64,000 bases of DNA from Raphanus sativus (lineage: Eukaryota; Streptophyta; Magnoliopsida; Brassicales; Brassicaceae), in the NCBI RefSeq assembly GCF_000801105.2, contig NC_079512.1, positions 39,015,848-39,079,847 of the forward strand, given 5' to 3'. The stretch's first letter is position 1, and each line of letters starts with the position of its first letter. This document shows positions 38,318-51,320 of this stretch, in pieces. A program made the position numbers and the translations under genes. The notes beneath the pieces were generated by a model that saw only the letters and a list, made by a program, of their open reading frames with translations, did no database searches and was not told the origin of the DNA.

Positions 38318-38627
38318 CTTAATTAAGTCGTCCGGAAGGTCTTCCAGCTGGACGACTTAGTAGACGACTTATTATAAGTCGTCTGGAAGGTCTTCCAGCT
38401 GGACGACTTAGTAGACGACTTATTATAAGTCGTCTGGAAGGTCTTCCAGCTGGACGACTTAGTAGACGACTTATTATAAGTCGTCTGGAAGGTCTTACTG
38501 GAAGTTTTCCAGCTGGAACGACTTAAGTAGACGACTTATTATAAGTCGTCTGGAAGGTCTTCCAGCTGGACGACTTAGTAGACGACTTATTATAAGTCGT
38601 CTGGAAGGTCGTCCAGCTGGACGACTT
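38318..38627. repeat. Palindromic minisatellite, about 51-bp unit, at least six copies
   Basis: The unit begins aagtcgtctggaaggtcttc, then has an inverse block cagctggacgactt, and a second GACGACTT. It recurs to the edge of the N gap with a few small indels. It lies in an intron or 3' region of the DUF1985 gene. Shorter members of the same repeat are at about 36058-36125 and 37222-37382. Confidence 0.88.
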
Positions 38628-38727
38628 NNNNNNNNNNNNNNNNNNNNNNNNNNNNNNNNNNNNNNNNNNNNNNNNNNNNNNNNNNNNNNNNNNNNNNNNN
38701 NNNNNNNNNNNNNNNNNNNNNNNNNNN
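38628..38727. other. Assembly gap of exactly 100 N
   Basis: The gap separates the minisatellite from segment B. A round 100 N is commonly used for gaps of unknown length, so the true distance is unknown. Confidence 0.99.
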
Positions 38728-39489
38728 CCATTGAGATGAGTGGCTTTCTAGAACTCAAGTATGTGTGTAACATAAGTTTCTACTTTTTGCAAGTTCTTCA
38801 AACAATTTTGATGATGCTATCTATATATGTAACTTTTTTTTTTCAAACTCATGAATAGGTGTGAAATCATAAGGAATGGGATGAAAGAGTACCTTACGCC
38901 AATGGGACCTACTCCTCTCCATGTGAATCCAATCTTTGAGATAGGGCCAGTGGAACCGAGATTCTCAGAGTGGCTTGTCTTTGAAGGTATCAGTGTGGAT
39001 GAGAGCGGGAGACAGCACTATCTTGATGCAACAGTTGCTTACAAACGGGCGGTTCTTAACGCCATAGATTATCTCCACAAATTCGGTTACTCAAAAGAAC
39101 AGGTACTGGTCTCTCTACTTCTTGATGTTTCTCCAAGAATAGAAACTGATCAAAAGAGAATATGAACAGGCATACCTGTTGCTCTCATGTTGTCCATGTG
39201 AAGGAAGAATCTCTGGGATTGTTGATTCTCCAAATGCTGTTGCTACACTAGCAATACCTATTGCCATCTTTGATCAGGTAATGAAACTGCATCCCTCCCT
39301 TCTATGCTTTCAAAAACTGAAAAGATAGACAAAAACATGTTAAATGATTTTCATATGCTCATGCAGGACATTCGGCCAAAGACTCGGAAGGTTCCATCAG
39401 GACCGAGGATAGTGAGGAAGCCGGACGTACTGAAGAGCACATATGATGGCAATCTTCCGATTACAAAGAATCCAAGCTGTTCAACATAG
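38728..39489 (+). CDS. Formamidase copy 1, partial second occurrence
   Basis: The visible exons are 38728-38758 (end of exon 4), 38859-39102, 39170-39277 and 39367-39489, all open and in phase; the 67-bp extra intron is present at 39103-39169. The 5' two thirds are lost in the gap, so the exon 2 frameshift of the first occurrence cannot be checked here. The first 240 bp differ from 17986-18225 by about eleven changes, including restoration of the conserved KEYLTPM, whereas the rest matches without indels. Confidence 0.85.
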
Positions 39490-39994
39490 CTTCTACAACA
39501 GAGAAGCTATATATATTAAATCTAGACTGTTTAATTATGAAATAAAGAGACAAAATGTGGTTTTCGTTAGTTGGAAACTACTAAACTCAAAGTAACCAGA
39601 AGGTAATGAATAGGCGTCTGTAATGTTTATTATGCACTCTCATTTCAGAGTGAATGCATCAGGTTCTGTCTCAAAATAGATTCCTCTGTCACGGTGGATA
39701 TAACATAAAGACCCTCTTCATGACATAAGTCAACAAAATGTCTTTTGTCATCGATGCATTACCACACACAGAAAGAGAGAGATATGTGTATATCTTATGG
39801 CATTGTCCACTTGTTAAAAGGTCTTTGGTAAAGAAAAGTCTATTGTCCTTCAGTTGTGGATAAGGAATATCTGCCAAAACCAATGATTCATCTTTCTATT
39901 ACAAGAGAAAAAAAAAGAAAAGAGGGGTGGTGATATGTAGAGCTAGCTTGTGACTTGTTAGTAGAGAGAGAATACAAGTTACTGTACTTAGTGA

Positions 39995-41915
39995 ATGGCT
40001 CCAGCAACTCCGAGGGTGGTGGTGAAAGTGGATTTGAAGAAGAAGCCATGGGAGCAGAATCAGCCTCTGCATAACAGGTGGCATCCTGAGATACAACCAG
40101 TTGGTGAGGTAAAGGCTGGTGAGTTCTTTAGGGTGGAAATGGTTGACTGGACGGGAGGTGCAATCAAAGATGATAGCTCTGCTGAGGATATCAAGAGCCT
40201 AGACCTCTCTACTGTAAGGAAGTAAACCCAATCATGATGATTTTTGCGTATAGATAGATAAAAAAAAGTTTATTTGGTGATTGTGCAGGTTCATTACCTG
40301 AGTGGACCAATCAAAGTTGTGGATGAGGATGGTGTTGCAGCCAAGCCAGGTGATCTTCTTGTTGTTGAGATATGCAACTTAGGTCCTTTACCTGGAGATG
40401 AATGGGGCTTCACAGCCTCGTTTGATAGAGAGAACGGTGGCGGTTTCTTGACTGATCATTTCCCATGTGCCACCAAAGCTATTTGGTACTTTGAAGGGAT
40501 CTATGCCTACTCTCCTCAAATTCCTGGTAAAGACACTAACATCATCCATGTGTATGAGGCATTACATTGATTTATACACATCACGTTTTGGCAGGAGTAA
40601 GATTCCCAGGTTTGACACACCCAGGAATCATTGGGACTGCACCATCAAAAGAACTTTTGAGAATATGGAATGAAAGGGAAAGGCAACTAGAAGAAAGTGG
40701 TCTCAGTTCCCTAACACTGTGTGAGGTTGTGCATCAGAGGCCACTGGCAAACCTACCACTAGCTAAAGGATGCCTCCTAGGGAATGTAAGTCAGTATTTT
40801 TTTTATTTTTTTTATTATTTTTTGAATAATGTGTAATTTTTTTTTAATGAATGTAAAATTATATTCAAATAAAAAAAAACCAGGTTGGTTGACAAAAAAA
40901 AAAAAAAAAAAAAAAACCAGGTTACATCTAGTGCTACTGTTTATTTTTGTACACAAAAGAATAATCAAAAACTCATGTAATATTACCTTTGGAACTCATG
41001 TAGATGGAAGAGGGAACAGAGGAATGGGAAAGGATAGCAAAGGAGGCAGCAAGAACAATCCCAGGTAGAGAAAACGGAGGAAACTGTGACATTAAAAACC
41101 TAAGCAGAGGCTCTAAAATATATCTTCCAGTGTTTGTGGAAGGTGCTAACTTAAGCACCGGTGACATGCATTTCTCTCAAGGTGATGGTGAGATCTCTTT
41201 CTGCGGAGCCATTGAGATGAGTGGCTTCCTAGAACTCAAGTATGTGTAACATAATAAGACTTTCTTTATATGTTCTTTCTTTCTTTATATGTTCTTTCTA
41301 ATGTTGTTACTAAGAAACTCTGAACCAATAAGGTGTGAAATCATAAGAAACGGAATGAAGGAGTACCTTACACCAATGGGACCAACCCCTCTCCATGTGA
41401 ACCCGATATTCGAGATAGGTCCTGTGGAACCGAGATTCTCAGAGTGGCTCGTCTTCGAAGGTATCAGTGTAGATGAGAGTGGGAGACAGCATTACCTTGA
41501 CGCAACAGTAGCTTACAAAAGAGCGGTTCTCAATGCCATAGACTACCTATTCAAGTTTGGTTACTCGAAAGAACAGGTATACCTGTTACTCTCATGTTGT
41601 CCATGCGAAGGGAGGATATCTGGGATAGTAGATTCTCCAAACGCAGTTGCTACACTTGCAATACCAACTTCCATCTTCGACCAGGTTTGAAACCACAAAC
41701 AGAGTTTGCACTGTGTTCTTGACAGTTGGCAAAAACATTTTAAGTTGAGTTTTTATGTTTCTGCGCAGGATATACGGCCAAAGACTCGAAAGGTTCCAGC
41801 AGGACCTCGGATAGTGAGGAAACCAGACGTTATGAAGAGCACATATGATGGAACACTTGCAACTACAAGGAATCCAAGTTCTTCATCAGGAGAAGGGCCT
41901 TCAAGGAGTGGGTAA
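39995..41915 (+). CDS. Formamidase copy 2, second occurrence
   Basis: Exons are 39995-40213, 40289-40526, 40595-40785, 41004-41239, 41333-41684 and 41769-41915. The offset from 19252-21172 is exactly 20743 throughout, so there is no indel, even in the 23-nt A run of intron 3. The encoded 460-residue protein appears identical to that of the first occurrence. It is intact and probably functional if the duplication is real. Confidence 0.9.
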
Positions 41916-44900
41916 CTTGCTAGACAAGTCTTTCTAGAAAGAATAAGGAATAAGTGACGTGGCTTGCATAGTGATAGGGAGCAGGTGCACGTGCAATACG
42001 ATATCTATTCTAGTTTTATCATGTTCTTTGAGAATTGTTACCCTGATCGTAACATCTTCTTCTTCTAGTATTGTAGCTAACACTTAGTTTTCTGCTCCTT
42101 TATTCACTAATGCATCAAAAAGCTTCAATTTTTACCGTAAATTGCAAAACTTTCAATAAGGAGAATGTTTACAGAAGGCAAAACATTTTTAACACTATAC
42201 ATTCCTTATTCTAGCTAATAGATGATAGCTCGCTCTGCTGAAACATGCTTAGCTACTGCCCATAAACGCCAAGGATATAAGCTGAAAGAACAAACATCCA
42301 TTGCTTGAGGATGCCACTGTTCGATGGCTCGAGCGAAGCCTATAAAAGCCCATTAAACGGCCCAAGACTTTCGCAATACTATTGTGTAAAGTAGTATGAC
42401 GTTGTTTTGTTTTTTTGGGCCTTTTGGCAATAAATCTCTACGTATTACCGGCACCAAACTCACACATGATATTCCCTCCCTTTCGTAAATCATATATAAA
42501 AAAAAATTAGATAAATTGTTTCGCAGAAATAATATTTAATATTATTATACTTAAAATAAATTAAATCTTTGCATTATTATTGATTTCAAAGTATTAGAAA
42601 CTGACAAGTGCAAAAACTTATGTATTTACGATAATCTTTTTTTCAAGAAAATTCTATTGTTTAAGAAACGGATGCGAATGTGGTTAAATAATTAACAGAA
42701 TAAGAATTTCAATTAATCCTACCATAATTTATGTTTTTTGTTATAGTGGATCTGTTTAAATGACTGTAACGATTTATTGGTGATTGATTTCATTTACAAT
42801 AATCGTATATTTGTGGTTTACTTTATAATAGTAAACTCCGGTCTATCGATCATATTTTTAGTTAGGGATGATAGAAATTAGTTTCGGTAAACATATAGGT
42901 GATGATATTCCACGTCCGGAATTAGCTAAGATGTTAGTAATAAATTAATAATTAATTCCATAACAGAAAAGTAACAAAATTCATGAAAGTTAGCATGTCG
43001 ATATAAGATTTGTTATTGAGCTTCTCGAGAACTTTGTTTTTCAATACCAAAAGGTCTTGCTAATTTAAAGACAAACTTATTTATAAATAATTGACGATGC
43101 AGCCGTGCTAGGATCTTACCCTGCATCACGATTTCTAACAATAATTAGTGTTTACCGTAAATATCTCCAACTGTTAACCAAAAAGTTAAACATGGTTGCA
43201 TGTGTAGTAGAAAGAGAACAAACACGAGAGAATCGGGAGCGAGGTTATTTGTCTCGGCGTCTGCTCGTTCTCACATGTATGGGTAATGTCTGTAGATGAT
43301 GAATTTATCAATGATCATGATAATGAAAATGATGATAGAATGGCTTTGGTTTGACAAGACGAGTTAGAGACACGAAGAGGACGATGAGATTGATATAATT
43401 TTTTTTTTTTTTTTTTTTTATATACGATTCTTTGCTTATCGTCGGTACTCGGTACTCATAGACATCTCTCCATGTCTTTCTCTTTTATCATCCGTATCCA
43501 AAGACAAGTCCAAAGAATATTTATTTACATTTTTTCTAAAAATATTTATTTACATTGCGATTATATTTATGTCTTGCCATTTGTACGACTGCCAGCGCAA
43601 ACATTATATTCTGAAAATATTCGACAATGATATATACATTTTAACTTTTTCTTTTATGATGATTTACCTTTCAAAAGTATACGATATTTTATAACTTAAA
43701 AATTACCGAAAAGAGAAAAATACAATGACTTACGTAGATACAATTGTCGAAGACTTGCCTGCATGATCCTCGTCCGGTTAGACGCGGATCAGAAGATTAT
43801 TGTAGCGAAAAAGTGATGTTCGGCGTATCTAAGTATTATACCCTCATTACTGTAGAAAATAAAAAAATCAACGCCTTAATTTTTAAATCTGAATTGGCTA
43901 AAAGAAGTTACAAATATCAGAATATTAAACTCCAAGTCAAAATTTATATCATAAATTTACTACATTGAGATACTACAAAACAATTTATACAAATAATGAA
44001 ATTGTAAGGAAAATAATAACAGAGATATATTAGATTAATGGAATCACAGTAAGAATGTTAAAGATGAGAATAGAATTATTATTTTGCATTCACTAAATTT
44101 AAAAACTGATCAAATATTAAAATTGCGCTGCTTGAAATTTGGACTAGGATCGCTTTAACGTACTTAAGAACATATAGTGTGGTTTGCATGCTTAATCCTG
44201 ATTCCTATCATATGAGTTGGACAATATTCCCAAGATAAACTATTTATTTCCAGTGCAGTAATATGATATGATGACATTTACAAAAAAAAAAATATAATAA
44301 TATGATATGATCCTGGAATAATAGAACGAGGGAAGCTCCGAGCTACAGCCAAGAGGCACCGAAACAAGAAACCTGCAACTGCTAGCAGAAGTCCCATCTT
44401 GTTCCTTTGACTATTTTTTTTCCTTCACCCAGATAAGAAAAACAAGTCCAATTTATTCACACTTTGTTTATGCATATTTTCCAACGCCAGTGTTCTTATG
44501 TGTTTCAAATTCAAGAAGGAGAAAAATATATAAATGGTTGTTGTTTACCTTTTTTGTCAAAAATGTTTGTTGTTTAACAGATAAAATAAAATAATAAATG
44601 ATTGTTTATTTCAATTTTAGATAAGCTTCTTTTTACTAACGACTGTTTGTTTCATTTTAAACTTGTGATTTCCTCGTACGTTTGGATAATTTCATATGAA
44701 ATACTATTAGCGAAACATAAAGAGAACAAAAAAAGAGAAACATAAAGAGAAACAATTTTTGGGTGCTAAAAAGATAAATATATAATAACTCTACTATTTT
44801 TCGTCATGTTTTAGTTTTTATTGTCACTATCTAAGCCCAATAAGCTTTTAAATTTAATATAAGTTCGGTGTTCAAATAACATAACTCTTTTTTTAAACTT

Positions 44901-46453
44901 AAAAAATAACATCTCTACTATATAAAAGTACGTAGCCAATAGATACAAATACACTGCCATATCAATAATTTTATGGTTTCCGGATAGAAATATATATTTC
45001 TCTCCAAAAAATCTTTTTATTTTAAAGTTTTCAATAATTTCTGTCTAAAATTTCAAAGTTTTATTCTCGAAAAGTAAAACTTCAAACCTAACTTCAAAAC
45101 TATTATATTTTACTCTATGTTCTTTATATTTTTCATAATTAATATGAATTCATAAAACTTTTATAAATAATTAGAACATATATAAAAATATTACATCAAT
45201 ATTAATTATTAAAATATTACACCACAATATAAAATAAAAAATAAAAATACATAACTAATTACTAAAATACAAGAAAAATACCATATTAATTCATAAAATT
45301 AATTCCGTAATGTTCCATCTTTGATTACATAAAATTGTTTAGACAATATTTTAAAGAGTTTAGAGATTCCAGAGCAAATTTACCATATTGTTAGTTCTGT
45401 TGTAATATTTAAATGTGTGTAATAATTATATAATCTTGTTGTCTAATTCTACTAGACTTTTAGAGGTTAAGATTCTTTTTGTAGTCTTTTTTTTTGTCAA
45501 CAATTCTTTTTGTAGTCTTGTTCTCTAATTCTACTTTTAGAATAATATAAATCTGATTTTTAAATTTTTATTTAATTTTATGTATAAAACTTGAATTATT
45601 AAAACAAATCTGAAATATTTATGAGATAGTTTTTTTTAAGAATTAAAAAAAATAAACGAAAAATACTTAAAAAGATGTGTAATTAATTATAAGGACCAAA
45701 ATACAAATAAAAGATAGAAATTTCAAATATACAATTTTACTCCTCGAAATTCTAAATTTGAAGTTTTGAAATTTCTTTTGGAAAGCAAAAAAAAATATTT
45801 TTGAAGTTATAGAATTTCTTTTGGAGATGTTCTTAATTTTTTTTACACAATACGCTTAGCTATAAATAGGTAATAAATCAAAACAACTTTCTTCTTATAA
45901 CTTTTTCTAATACAATTGGTGTCTTTGGTTAAAATTCAAGTCGGAGCACACCCAAAAAGAAAAGAAAAAAAATCGGAGCATACAATTAATGGCACAACAA
46001 TAGTCACAAAGGCAAATGAAAATCTTTTAGATAATCAGATTGACAACTCTGGACCATGGGACTAAGCTAATTTGATAGAAAGGCTTTGTTTTTCCACAAA
46101 AAAAATGAATGGATAATAACTAGTAGATGTTTTAGTGCATATTGGAAAAAAAATTATACAAATCTCTGATTTTCTTGTACTATAACAGATCTCTGATTGT
46201 TCCTGCCACAAACATCGTGATTCTGTATGAAACGTCATTTCAAGCACTCTTAGTTATCGTCCACCATTCTCCCTATCATAATGCACTCTTACACATACTC
46301 CTATACAACTGCACTATAATAACAAAAAAAACTGCACTATAATTATAATCGCAAATTAAAAGTTAATGCCTAAAAAGCTCGTAGTGATTCTTGGAACATC
46401 CGGTCTTAATCTGATACATAATTTAAACCAAATAGCTTGAACTAACACTAACA
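41916..46453. other. Intergenic DNA of segment B, no gene
   Basis: It matches 21173-26200 without the MITE (23539) and the LINE fragment (25532), whose empty sites are near 44300 and 46065. No coding region is supported. Confidence 0.5.
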
Positions 46454-48182
46454 TCTATCTTATTAAAGCTGAAGTACAATTTCGGTGTGTTTGGATACTT
46501 GGATAGGAGGATTAAAAAAAATTGGAGTGTTTGGAAACTTGAATAGTAGTCTTAATGTGTTTGGATACATAAATAGTAGTATCTATTAATTGTGTTTCCA
46601 TATTTCACTTAGTTTAACAATTTAATTAATTATATTACTTTAATAATAAATTACATCATTAATTATATTACCATAGTAATAATACTGCATATTTTTGTTA
46701 TTAATTAATCAATATTAACTTTGTGCCAATTATAAAATCAAAAATGTTAAATAATAAGATTTTACATTTGATTAAATGTTTGGTTTAATTTATTTTAGTA
46801 AAATATTTTTATTTTAGTTTCAATCGGTGGAAAATTACGTATCCAAAAACATAGTTCAAAGATATGTTTTGTGAATAAAATAATAACTTAAAATCAAAAT
46901 AATTGCCACTTAATTTTTCACTCCATATAATTATTTACTTGATAAAAAAAACTCTTTCTATTTCACTTAATTTAGCTAAACACATAGAAAGTGTTTTTTA
47001 TTAATTTATAAATCAGTTAGACATGAACATTATCTATCCATTAGGTAGATGTTGTTCCTTTCGGGTATCATTTTTTTTTTGAACCAAGTCCCGTTTGAAT
47101 ATTATAAACTTATGTGTGGATTATGAGTTGGGTCATTCTGGATTTGGTTCTGATGTATAGGAACCTAAAAATATCTAAATAACCAATATATCTAAAACAG
47201 GTCCGGATATTTGTAACAAAAATAGCCATATAACTTGATTCGGTCTAGGTCTTTTGAATATCATTAGTTATATTATGAATATCTAAAATATATAATACTA
47301 ATTATGAAAAATAAATATCTATGTATAAAAACTCTTTCTATTTCATTTAATTTAGCCAAACACATAAAAGAGTTTTTTATTAATTTATAAAATCAATTAG
47401 ACATGAACATTATCTGTCCATTTAGGTACATGTTATATCTTTCGGGTATTTTTTTTTGTTTAAAACCAAGTCCCGCTTGAATATTATAAACTTATGTGTG
47501 GATTTTGAGTTGGATCATTCTAGATCTGAATGAATTCGGTTCTCATGTATAGGAACCTAAAAATATATAAATAATCAATGTATCTAAAATAGGTTCAGAT
47601 ATTTGTAACAAAAATGACCATATAACCTGATTCGGTCCAGATCTTTTGAAAATTGTTAGTTATATTATGATACATCTAAAATATATAACGCTAATTATGA
47701 AAAATAAATATCGATGTATAAAAATATATTTAAGGGGCCAATTTAACAAAATATTAGTTAGTTCAATTGAAATAAATATATTAAAAGAATTTATATGAAA
47801 TGAAAAAAAATCAATATAAAAGTACTGATACATTTGGATTCAAAATCATTTTTTTTAACAACAAACTACACAAATATGTTGATTTGTATACAAATTTAAA
47901 TTGCAATGTAAATATTTAATTAATATAGAATATGTCACATTTATTGTTCAGTTGCGTTCTAAAATCATTTATTTTAACAACAAGCCAAATAAATGTGTTG
48001 ATTGGAGAGGGAATAAAACAAAGCTAGAGAAACACATAGTTTACGAGAGACACTCTATGTGTCGAATTTATTATAAAGAAAGTTTTACTAAGATAAATAC
48101 ATTCAATAATTACAAACAAATAATATATTTCATAAAAGTGAAAAATAATATCCGCGCTTTCGAAGCGCGGGTCAAAATCTAG
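46454..48182 (+). mobile_element. Helitron, 1729 bp, segment B only
   Basis: It starts TCTATCTTATTAAAGCTGAA after an A and ends CTAG before a T, with hairpin CCGCGCTTTCGAAGCGCGG 8 nt inside. Segment A has the uninterrupted ACA|TAATATTATT at 26200/26201. There is no target duplication, as expected. No Rep/helicase is encoded, so it is non-autonomous. The interior includes a tandem duplication of about 380 bp. Confidence 0.93.
46951..47727. repeat. Two tandem copies of about 380 bp inside the Helitron
   Basis: Copies at about 46951-47330 and 47331-47727 share aaaactctttctatttca, gacatgaacattatct, atattataaacttatgtgtg and gatatttgtaacaaaaat in order. They differ by perhaps 10 percent and small indels. 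Confidence 0.82.
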
Positions 48183-48803
48183 TAATATTATTAAAGGAAT
48201 TTACGTTAGTGTAAATTAAATGTTCGAATTGACACTTCCTTAAAGCCTCTCCCGGCCGCTTTGCGCTTCCAACATTCACAGCTGGATTTACATTTCTCAA
48301 CGAAGAAATATACAAAAGGGCGTTAGTGCCATTTTACTATCCGACATAAGTCGGTAAAACAAAAACTTTGGTCTGACTTCTGTATGCTTTGACTGGTCTT
48401 AACTAGTATCAGGACTCAAGTCTCAACTATATCGATTTATCAACTTCCTTGAACTAAGTTTGATGTATTCGTGTTAGATAATAACGTGACAGTTAGATTG
48501 GTAAGTCACTAGCCCGTGTAACCATCACATGGTTATTGGATCCCGATGCACTCTACGTACGCTGGCTCCGTTTTTTTATTGAGGTCCAAATAGTAACAAT
48601 GCATTGCAACGCAATAACGGGGAAATAAATAGAAGTTGAATGATAATTTCAGAACAAAATTCAGAACACAGTTACGAAAAAATCATTACTATTTAAGTGA
48701 TCAAAATGATATATGTACTTAGTTTATACTAATATTTGTAGTAGGATTTTGAAGAGATCTTAACATTGAAGGTAGTAAGTATATATATCGTAAAAAAGAG
48801 TAT

Positions 48804-49109
48804 AGCTCTGTTCTTTTGGTGGACGCTGAAAACAGCGGCAGCGACTGAAAACTAAAACTACATCACGGCAAAATACGTCCAGCATAGCACTCATGAAGCA
48901 ACGCCAGCCTGTTTTTCTTGACGCTGCGGTTGATTGCGAGGAAGAAAATGAACGCTGTATATTTCAGCGACAGCGGCTTTCCCTATTTTGCACTCCCGAC
49001 AGTTTACTAGCGTCAATTTTAATTTTCCGTGCCGTTGAATTTGTTTGCGTCTTCACTGTGATTTTCTGTCGCTGCCGCTGGTTTTGGCGTTCACCAAAAG
49101 AACATGCCT
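48804..49109. mobile_element. TIR element (MITE), 306 bp, segment B only
   Basis: Left AGCTCTGTTCTTTTGGTG and right AGGCATGTTCTTTTGGTG (inverse) open inverted repeats of about 48 bp, including GCGGCAGCGAC. The site in A is an uninterrupted (TA)n run, so the target duplication is ambiguous (TAT or longer). The superfamily (hAT or PIF) is undecided. The frame 48893-49129 is incidental. Confidence 0.82.
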
Positions 49110-50181
49110 TATATATATCATTCAGATGATCTTGCAGCCGACGAAGGCCCGACCAAAGCTTTTTCGCATATTGACTATTGACAATGATGTCGACAAAAGA
49201 GTATTGGTAATAATATATTATTAATAATACATATTAATAATAATATAAAAGAGTTTGAAATGCTGGCAGGTTTCATGTTTGATTTGCCTTCGATATTTCT
49301 GCTACGTAAATTTAGATCATATTATTTTGAATATATACCATTTTCTTTCAGTTTATTTGAATATCCGAAGATGGAATTTATATATGGACTGAATTTCCTA
49401 AAATTATTCTGAGTTTTTTTATAGATGTGAGATACCCTAAATTAATTAAATATAATATATAATTATATTATTATATGCATAATCATTTCTCTTATTTATA
49501 TGGCGAAGTGATAAAATCAAACATTACTTATAATACTGGATCCACCAACAAATCATAATTCCCGAAAGTTCGTAACAACCCCACGTCACTCCTTCAGTCA
49601 CTGTCACTCGATCCACTAGTTAAAATCTAGTTTTATCAAATTATATTCTAATTGTATTTTTGGGACTGTGGGTCAACTTGCATGAGAAATAGGAATAGCT
49701 CACCAGCAATTTTTGATACTTTCATGAGACACATTGCAATCCCGTAGTTACCTTATGTCCTACTTGTTACCATAGTTTATTACGTTTTCTTTACGAGACT
49801 TTATGTATTTACCCAAAAAATTATGTATACATTTCAGTAATTTTTAGTTTTTTACCACGTAGAACGAGGAGAGGACTAAACAAAATTTTATTTAAGGTTA
49901 AAAACTAAAATCAACTTAAAAACAGAAAAAGACTCAAAATTGAATACCATGAACTAAAACGAAAAAACTAAAACCTAATTGTAAGGTACTGTCTTCGAAA
50001 CTAAAACTAAACAACTAGCATTAGATCGTATATTAAAAGTCAGTGCAAATCAGATATTTACATTTTAAAAAATGTTTATGATCCGATTTATCCGAATAGT
50101 TAATTATTTGATTTATCCAATTTATATTAAGGGTATATAATAACTGAATACTTATTATTTTTGATATATTTGATACTTTTT

Positions 50182-50299
50182 GTCATCATTACATTAACTA
50201 TTTAAATTCAGATTGGTTAAGCTAGTATGTGTGAGTTTACGACGCCCATAAGAGAAGAACCTACAAAATACATACTTAAATAGTTAATGTAATGATGAC
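50182..50299. repeat. Foldback, segment B copy
   Basis: The same 24-bp perfect inverted repeats as 28781-28898, arms at 50182-50205 and 50276-50299. Confidence 0.78.
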
Positions 50300-51320
50300 A
50301 AAAGATACTCAATTACATATTCTATCGCATGTCGTCTTTCAGCAAATGCTCAATTGAGAGGACATGCTCAAATCTAAATGCTATCCGACTGAGCTAAACG
50401 TATTACTATCTTAGAATGTCTTTAACGACATGAAAATATATGTGAATGCGAAATGTATTACACCTGTCCTACAGTGATAGCTGTTCTCTGTCAAACCAAT
50501 GCTGCCAGATGTAAATGTTATACTTAAATTATGGCGACTTGAATAAATCGTACGGGACATCGAGTTAAACATTTATTACACAGAGACGGACCGGGATAAA
50601 ATGTATCAAGATCGTCTCATTGATGTTTTTGAGGAGCTTGTCTTGGAATTTATATGTATTCTTATCATTTGTCTAATCGTCACAGATGATCTTATTTATA
50701 TAGTGTATATAATACGATATGTTGAATTGTAGACAAGTTAATTTTGACCAAAAAGACAATAATCTGTCTGCTAATTACTCGACACTTTGAGTCGGGCGAT
50801 GTGGTCCACGGTATATCTATATATTATTTATAAACGACCCACGACTTCCTTGATTAGAGTTTAACATACGCGTAATAAATTAAAAGTCTTTCATCTAACA
50901 TATGAATTGTGATATTACTATCCCATGCGTTTCAAAATAAATGATATTACTATCGTATATTGTGGAGTATGGTGAGACCGAAACGAGTGCCTAGAATTAA
51001 CACCGTTAGACTTTTTTTTTTTGAGAATTGGCTTAAGGCTATGAATTTGAGTAGTTTATATATTTTTAATATTTTTGATTTTTAGATTTGGCTTTAATTT
51101 TTGGTACTATGACTATGGGTAAACTTCCAGTATTGAATTAGAACCCATGAGAAGAATAGTGACCTCATTTTTAGCAATACATCACTAAAATTACCAGTGA
51201 TCCATGGGGATAAACTATATTTTATATTTTGAATTTTCTTATCAAAGAAAAATAACAAAAACTAGTAATTGTCTAGAGCATAGTTAGGTTAAACAGCCAG
51301 AGAAAGGTAACTTGGGTATT

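Larger units (their letters stand above)
35900..38627 (+). mobile_element. MULE-type transposon with DUF1985 gene (Kaonashi-like), cut by the gap
   Basis: The element starts gggagaattaccaattgtga exactly where segments A and B stop matching (B continues into the HLS1 upstream region). It carries a 5' leader with repeated AAACCCTAG-CGCCGCC units at 36826-37050, a DUF1985 gene, and repeats built from AAGTCGTC and GACGACTT in leader, intron and downstream. DUF1985 proteins with a C-terminal Ulp1-like protease occur in plant Mutator-like elements; the protease part would lie in or beyond the gap. The 3' end and target duplication are not visible. Confidence 0.75.

Noticed and set aside
38318..38627. 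Regular repeats with spacer-like look (CRISPR-like)
   Set aside because: The units are contiguous palindromic minisatellite in a plant transposon; there are no unique spacers and no cas genes.
43744..43968. 74-codon ORF in segment B
   Set aside because: The same place in segment A (23000-23230) is broken by an indel and there is no domain; not conserved.
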